DNA of 64,000 bases from Schinkia azotoformans LMG 9581 (lineage in GTDB: Bacteria; Bacillota; Bacilli; Bacillales; Bacillaceae_J). The translations under genes were made by a program, and so were the position numbers. Below, in pieces: positions 61,001 through 64,000 of this stretch. Under the pieces are notes generated by a model. That model was not told where the DNA came from. It made no database searches and saw nothing but the letters and a program-made list of their open reading frames with translations. The stretch spans positions 1 through 64,000 of the forward strand of contig NZ_AJLR01000116.1 of assembly GCF_000307855.1 (NCBI RefSeq). Direction: 5' to 3'. The stretch's first letter is position 1; each line of letters begins with the position of its first letter.

Positions 61001-61218
61001 GAAGAAAGTGAAGGGCAGCTACAGGTTGCTTGAAATCCTTCTGAATCTTTCTCAAGGTGAACTTGGAAATACTCGACTCCATGGACTATAGCTTGTAATG
61101 AAGTAGGAGTTACTTCTTCTATCACTACTTTTCCGTTACGATAAAAGGCCTCTCCTCTTTTAAAGGAGACAGCCCCACAACGCTCTTTGATGATTTTTTG
61201 ATTGAGTTTAATTTTCAC
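58021..61218 (-). CDS. SNF2-family helicase with N-terminal SWIM zinc finger (YwqA-like)
   Basis: A 1065-residue protein. N-terminal SWIM motif CSCPSLSSIDKDCQH (Cys-x-Cys ... Cys-x-His); a long middle region; then an SNF2 ATPase from about residue 600: ADSMGLGKTVQS (Walker A), DEAQ (Walker B), TGTPMEN, and helicase C-terminal DRAHRIGQ. It translocates on double-stranded DNA and likely helps remove proteins or aids repair. B. subtilis YwqA has the same layout. GTG at 61218 is seven bases after AAAGGAGG; earlier in-frame starts precede that site. Confidence 0.9.
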   Translation of the reverse strand: MKIKLNQKIIKERCGAVSFKRGEAFYRNGKVVIEEVTPTSLQAIVHGVEYFQVHLEKDSEGFQATCSCPSLSSIDKDCQHVAAVLLAWQHHQQDMKQGEHTAADQTEGELSEGLLQLFESKQPLKSGQQLHFENRQVLETIIFCKGIAARGNTRFGIEISIAAQRVADIRDFLESVKEGRCHTLSNEFQYDPNKHCFDSVTNAIIDQLILVIDDEKMYHQALPTTAVHQDKRMLLVPASFWKNVEPLLVRAPQVNLQYSGKSYQQFRVTDEPLPLTFEFTGTEENGYQLIIHGLSQMMILKEYDTVLFAGKAVVIKRGEVERLHELKRMLENSRTNEILIPSHQLKYYLEKLLPILRNIGEVHLSGDITAQLHKTPLQAKLYLDRVKNRLLAGLEFHYKNVVINPLDYRQPKVGSMVIRDMEKEEVILKLMEESQYSQTESGYYLQNEELEYNFLYHVLPKLQKVVQVYATTAVRIRIVPKTTIPKIKVRHYKERNHLLEFSFKIDGIPETEIKEVLAALEEKRKYYRLRDGALLSLETKEMEEIKRFLHAVPVQDDEWEERFEVPVVEGLRLLNYFEDNDVVSHEASFREFIEKLQHPERLQFNVPAQLEGILRNYQKHGFNWMKTLASYGFGGILADSMGLGKTVQSIAFILSELSIISEKGQPALIVCPSSVTYNWQSEIMKFAPDIGTVIMDGTKSERVKLQTELDGIDVLITSYPLLRSDLSWYVKQEFHVVFFDEAQVFKNPLTQTARAVKKLQANHRFALTGTPMENALEELWSIFHVVFPELFLGLREYSELTNKQIARRIRPFMLRRVKEDVLDELPRKKEVLEMSELLPEQKKLYAAYLAKLRHKTLKHLDKETIRKNRIKVLAGLTRLRQICCHPRLFVDGYTGTSAKFEQLLQIVEDARRSGRRLLIFSQFTKMLQMIGQELAIQEISHFYLDGQTPSEERLELCNRYNAGERDIFLISLKAGGTGLNLTGADTVIFYDSWWNPAVEEQAADRAHRIGQKQTVQVIKLVAKGTIEEKMNELQDRKRHLIEEVIDPKNGHLVTLTEEDIRDLLS

Positions 61219-61421
61219 TAGGTTGCCTCCTTTCATTTAAAACGGACTTTAAATTTACTTCTATAAATTTATCATGAAGAATAATTTCTCGCTAGATTAA
61301 CATCAATGATTGGTTTATGGTTATTAAGTGTTTCAAATTACCTTAATCACTTTAATAATATAGTAATACTATTATATTTAAACATCTATAAAAGAATAAC
61401 ATTAAGCAAAAATCTAAGATT

Positions 61422-61573
61422 ACTTGTCAGAAAATTGTCAATTTTGGTATTTTTATATAATTAGATTTTTCAGAAATCTATTGCATAACCTTTATATTAG
61501 TGATATATTCTAATCACATGAAAAATTAAAAAATATTCTAACAAAATAATATCGATTCAGTTATCAGAAAAAT
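61422..61573 (+). promoter_or_regulatory. brnQ promoter with three CodY-like boxes
   Basis: CodY consensus AATTTTCAGAAAATT is matched with two mismatches at 61422-61436 (ACTTGTCAGAAAATT), three at 61465-61479 and three at 61559-61573. A promoter TTGTCA (61435-61440) with TATAAT at 15-base spacing (61456-61461) lies among them, so the first box overlaps the -35 and the second the start site. The rest of the 400-base gap is AT-rich with no T-box or riboswitch seen. Confidence 0.6.
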
Positions 61574-61643
61574 AAAATAATTATATTGTTATTTCAATAT
61601 TAAAATAGTTGAATATTTTTTATTATTAATGGAGGTCTTATTT

Positions 61644-62990
61644 ATGGCATCAAGAAATTCATTCTCATTTGTCGTTTCAGTAGGTTTTATGTTATTTGCG
61701 CTATTCTTTGGAGCTGGAAACTTAATATTCCCTGTTATGCTTGGGCAAATGGCAGGAGAAAATGTTTGGGCTGCAAATGCTGGCTTTATCGTAACCGGAG
61801 TTGGATTACCAGTTCTAGGCGTTCTTGCATTGGGATTCTCTGGGAAAAACGACTTGCAATCTCTAGCAAGTAGAGTTCATCCTATATATGGAATTTTATT
61901 TACATGTGCGCTTTATCTTTCAATCGGCCCACTTTTTGCAATACCTAGAACGGCAACAGTATCTTATGAAATCGGAATTAAACCTTTCTTTGGAGACAAT
62001 GCAGGGTCCTTACCTTTACTGATTTTTTCAATTGTCTTTTTTGCGATTACTTTATTCTTTTCACTAAAATCTTCTAAATTAGTTGATATTGTCGGAAAAG
62101 TGTTAACACCTATATTACTACTATCAATTGCTGTTCTTATTGTTGCTGTTTTCCTTAATCCAATTGGGGAAATTCAAGCACCAACTGAAAATTATTTAAA
62201 TAATGCCTTTTTCAAAGGATTTCAAGAAGGGTATTTAACAATGGATGCACTTGCTGCTTTTGTATTTGGGATCATTATCATCAATACAATGAAGAATAGT
62301 GGTGCAGTTACGAAGAAGGAAATTATGACTTCCAGTTTGAAGGTTGCGCTTATTGCTGGCGGATTACTCGCGGCAATCTATTCTTCCCTTGCCTTTATGG
62401 GGGCAACAAGTGCTTCAGAACTAGGCATGTTAGATAATGGCGGTGCCATTCTTGCGGCAGTTTCCGCTCATTACTTTGGTTCATACGGAAATGCGTTACT
62501 TTCTATTATTGTAATTGCGGCTTGTTTAACAACTAGTATCGGCTTGATCACATCATGTGCAGCATATTTCAACAAATTAGTACCAAGTATTTCATATACA
62601 AGATGGGCAATCATTTTCACATTGTTTAGTACAGTCATTGCAAACTTTGGTTTATCAACATTAATTTCTATCTCAGTACCGGTTTTAGTCGCTCTTTATC
62701 CGTTAGCTATTTGCCTACTAGTGTTAACATTCCTTTACCCTCTATTTAAAGGCAAAAAAGCGGTCTATCAAGTTAGCATGTTATTAACTGGTATTGTAAG
62801 TGTATTTGATGGATTAAATGCGGCTGGCATTAAGGTACAGGTCATCAATGATCTATTTACTACTATTCTTCCACTGTATTCGGTAGGATTAGGTTGGATT
62901 TTGCCAGCGATTATTGGAGGACTCGTTGGGCTTGTCATCAATGCAGTCAAAAAAGCGGATTATCAAGTGTCACCAGTTGAAAATAATTAA
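61644..62990 (+). CDS. brnQ: Branched-chain amino acid:cation symporter BrnQ
   Basis: A 448-residue transporter with 12 predicted helices and LIVCS-family signatures FFGAGNLIFPVMLG and GFQEGYLTMDALAAFVFG. It imports leucine, isoleucine and valine with Na+ or H+. The ATG at 61644 has ATGGAGG upstream; an earlier in-frame ATG at 61629 overlaps that site. CodY-like boxes upstream predict repression in rich medium. A terminator follows. Confidence 0.92.
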   Translation: MASRNSFSFVVSVGFMLFALFFGAGNLIFPVMLGQMAGENVWAANAGFIVTGVGLPVLGVLALGFSGKNDLQSLASRVHPIYGILFTCALYLSIGPLFAIPRTATVSYEIGIKPFFGDNAGSLPLLIFSIVFFAITLFFSLKSSKLVDIVGKVLTPILLLSIAVLIVAVFLNPIGEIQAPTENYLNNAFFKGFQEGYLTMDALAAFVFGIIIINTMKNSGAVTKKEIMTSSLKVALIAGGLLAAIYSSLAFMGATSASELGMLDNGGAILAAVSAHYFGSYGNALLSIIVIAACLTTSIGLITSCAAYFNKLVPSISYTRWAIIFTLFSTVIANFGLSTLISISVPVLVALYPLAICLLVLTFLYPLFKGKKAVYQVSMLLTGIVSVFDGLNAAGIKVQVINDLFTTILPLYSVGLGWILPAIIGGLVGLVINAVKKADYQVSPVENN

Positions 62991-63050
62991 AAGAAAAAAT
63001 TTCAGGTTATCCATGGTGGAAAAGTGAATCAAGCCAGTTGAACAATCGAC

Positions 63051-63099
63051 GCCTAAAATATGAAAGCATTTTGAACTGCTTGCGTATTTTAGGCTTTTT
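63051..63099 (+). terminator. Terminator of brnQ
   Basis: GCCTAAAATA / TATTTTAGGC stem with an inner GAAAGCA / TGCTT-like extension, followed by TTTTTAT. Confidence 0.85.
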
Positions 63100-63213
63100 A
63101 TATTATTGGGGTTTATTGAATGGTGCAATCAATACTGTCTGATCATTACCAAGACATAGTATGAATTATGAAACAATAGGAAAACTATGTAAAAAGGGGT
63201 CTGGAGTGCCGAT

Positions 63214-64000
63214 ATGCTAAATCATTTATATAAAAAATACAAGGATAAGTTTCAAGACCAAAAGGATTATCCCGAACAATCATCACTTGATGATATTCAA
63301 AGAAAGAATCAGAATATTGATTCTGTACTTGAAAATAATATCTCAATAATTAAAAAGATGTATTCAATACCAGAAAATAGTGATGTTAAAATCCATAATT
63401 TCACTATTAATGGTTTAAATAAAAAGGCTGCACTCTTATTTATTTCAACTATTTCTGACGTAAGGGTGATCAGTGAACATATTATAGAGCCTCTTTTACG
63501 CAATGAAAATTCTATAAAATCAATCAAAGATATTATACAGGTCCAATCAATTTCTGAGATAAAAAAAATAAAGGATGTAACGGATGGTGCAAATCAAGGA
63601 AATACAGTCCTTTTTGTTGATAGTGATCATCGAGCATATGTAATAGGGACTTCCAATTTTCAAAGTAGATCTGTTGAAAAAGCTGAAAATGAAAATGTTG
63701 TAAAAGGACCAAAGGAAGCATTTAATGAAAAAGTAACGACAAATATTTCATTGATTCGTAAGAAAATTAAAAATGAAAATCTTATAGTAGAAACAACGCA
63801 AGTCTCAGTACGCTCAAAAAATGAGTTATATATTTTATACATAAAGGATCTTGCAAATGATAAGCTGGTTAAAAATATTAAAGAGAGGGTCAGTGCATTA
63901 GAGGTTGATGCAATCCAAAATCTTAGCTTGTTAGAACAGTATATAGAGGAAAGACCAGCCTCTATTTTTCCAAGTATTCTATACACGGAGAGACCTGACC
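63214..64000 (+). CDS. GerA-family spore germination protein, 5' part
   Basis: The first 262 codons of a gene that runs off the window. The soluble N-terminal domain is seen: NLVGPKE-type motif VVKGPKEAF near 170, then NISLIRKKIKNENLIVETTQVS and the segment before the first membrane helix. Full members have about 480-530 residues and, with GerB and GerC partners, form nutrient-germinant receptors in the inner spore membrane. ATG with GGAG eight bases upstream. The b and c genes would be expected beyond the edge. Confidence 0.85.
   Translation, partial: MLNHLYKKYKDKFQDQKDYPEQSSLDDIQRKNQNIDSVLENNISIIKKMYSIPENSDVKIHNFTINGLNKKAALLFISTISDVRVISEHIIEPLLRNENSIKSIKDIIQVQSISEIKKIKDVTDGANQGNTVLFVDSDHRAYVIGTSNFQSRSVEKAENENVVKGPKEAFNEKVTTNISLIRKKIKNENLIVETTQVSVRSKNELYILYIKDLANDKLVKNIKERVSALEVDAIQNLSLLEQYIEERPASIFPSILYTERPD

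Noticed and set aside
61245-61640. T-box or SAM riboswitch before brnQ
   Set aside because: No T-box sequence, no stable terminator/antiterminator; CodY-like boxes and a promoter explain the region better.
63309-63986. Minus-strand frames at the right end
   Set aside because: They are antisense to the gerA-type gene, which has clear family motifs.

Overview
The window comes from the chromosome of a low-GC, endospore-forming Gram-positive bacterium of the Bacillaceae. Evidence includes a GerA-family germination protein at the right edge, a CotF-like coat protein, two YjcZ-type sporulation micro-proteins, SigK-like promoters, exact PerR boxes, CodY-like boxes, strong GGAGG ribosome-binding sites with frequent GTG and TTG starts, and a long Bacillus-type SRP RNA. 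I cannot name the species. No prophage, IS element or CRISPR array was seen.

Layout. 1-3.1 kb: a minus-strand sulfur-handling operon (TusA-like, DsrE-like, TusA-OsmC fusion, short MetE-like protein) whose promoter is spanned by a perfect inverted repeat. 3.2-9.2 kb: an NhaC-type antiporter, two flavin-linked oxidoreductases, a Gly/Tyr/His repeat protein with a SigK-like promoter, and a large Suv3-type RNA helicase. 9.3-19.7 kb: mostly housekeeping genes (cystine transporter TcyP, aldo/keto reductase, ExoA, M14 and M20 peptidases, YitT, polysaccharide deacetylase, Cu/Zn-type SOD, MESH1-like HD protein), plus a consensus SigA promoter in front of a 28-codon frame. 19.8-22.0 kb: a patch of small, probably sporulation-linked genes.

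22.1-32.7 kb: one long minus-strand catabolic-type operon: TetR regulator, acyl-CoA ligase, KAS III-like enzyme, complete Liv-type ABC importer, alpha/beta hydrolase, second acyl-CoA ligase. It looks like uptake and CoA activation of an unknown carboxylic acid. A 35-bp palindrome precedes the regulator. 33-39.7 kb: molybdopterin oxidoreductase, stand-alone RelA/SpoT synthetase-domain protein, NDH-2-like flavoprotein, CBS protein, long-type threonine synthase and a small possible spore protein. 40-42.5 kb: ahpC and ahpF, each with its own exact PerR box on a copy of the same promoter. 42.5-47.8 kb: a five-gene xanthine-dehydrogenase-type molybdenum hydroxylase operon with its maturation factors.

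48-53.7 kb: small membrane proteins, CotF-like protein, azlCD with a divergent LysR regulator, a YiaA-like protein, and a Fur-box flavodoxin. 53.7-54.5 kb: the SRP RNA gene with an unidentified structured element just upstream. 54.6-56.7 kb: an SDR gene beside the decayed remains of a phospholipase-D/helicase gene. 56.8-64 kb: an anion permease, a SWIM/SNF2 helicase, brnQ behind three CodY-like boxes, and the start of a gerA-type gene. Short GGGAC...CCGACCC palindromes recur in intergenic gaps (23.6, 29.5 and 42.5 kb) and look like REP-type repeats.
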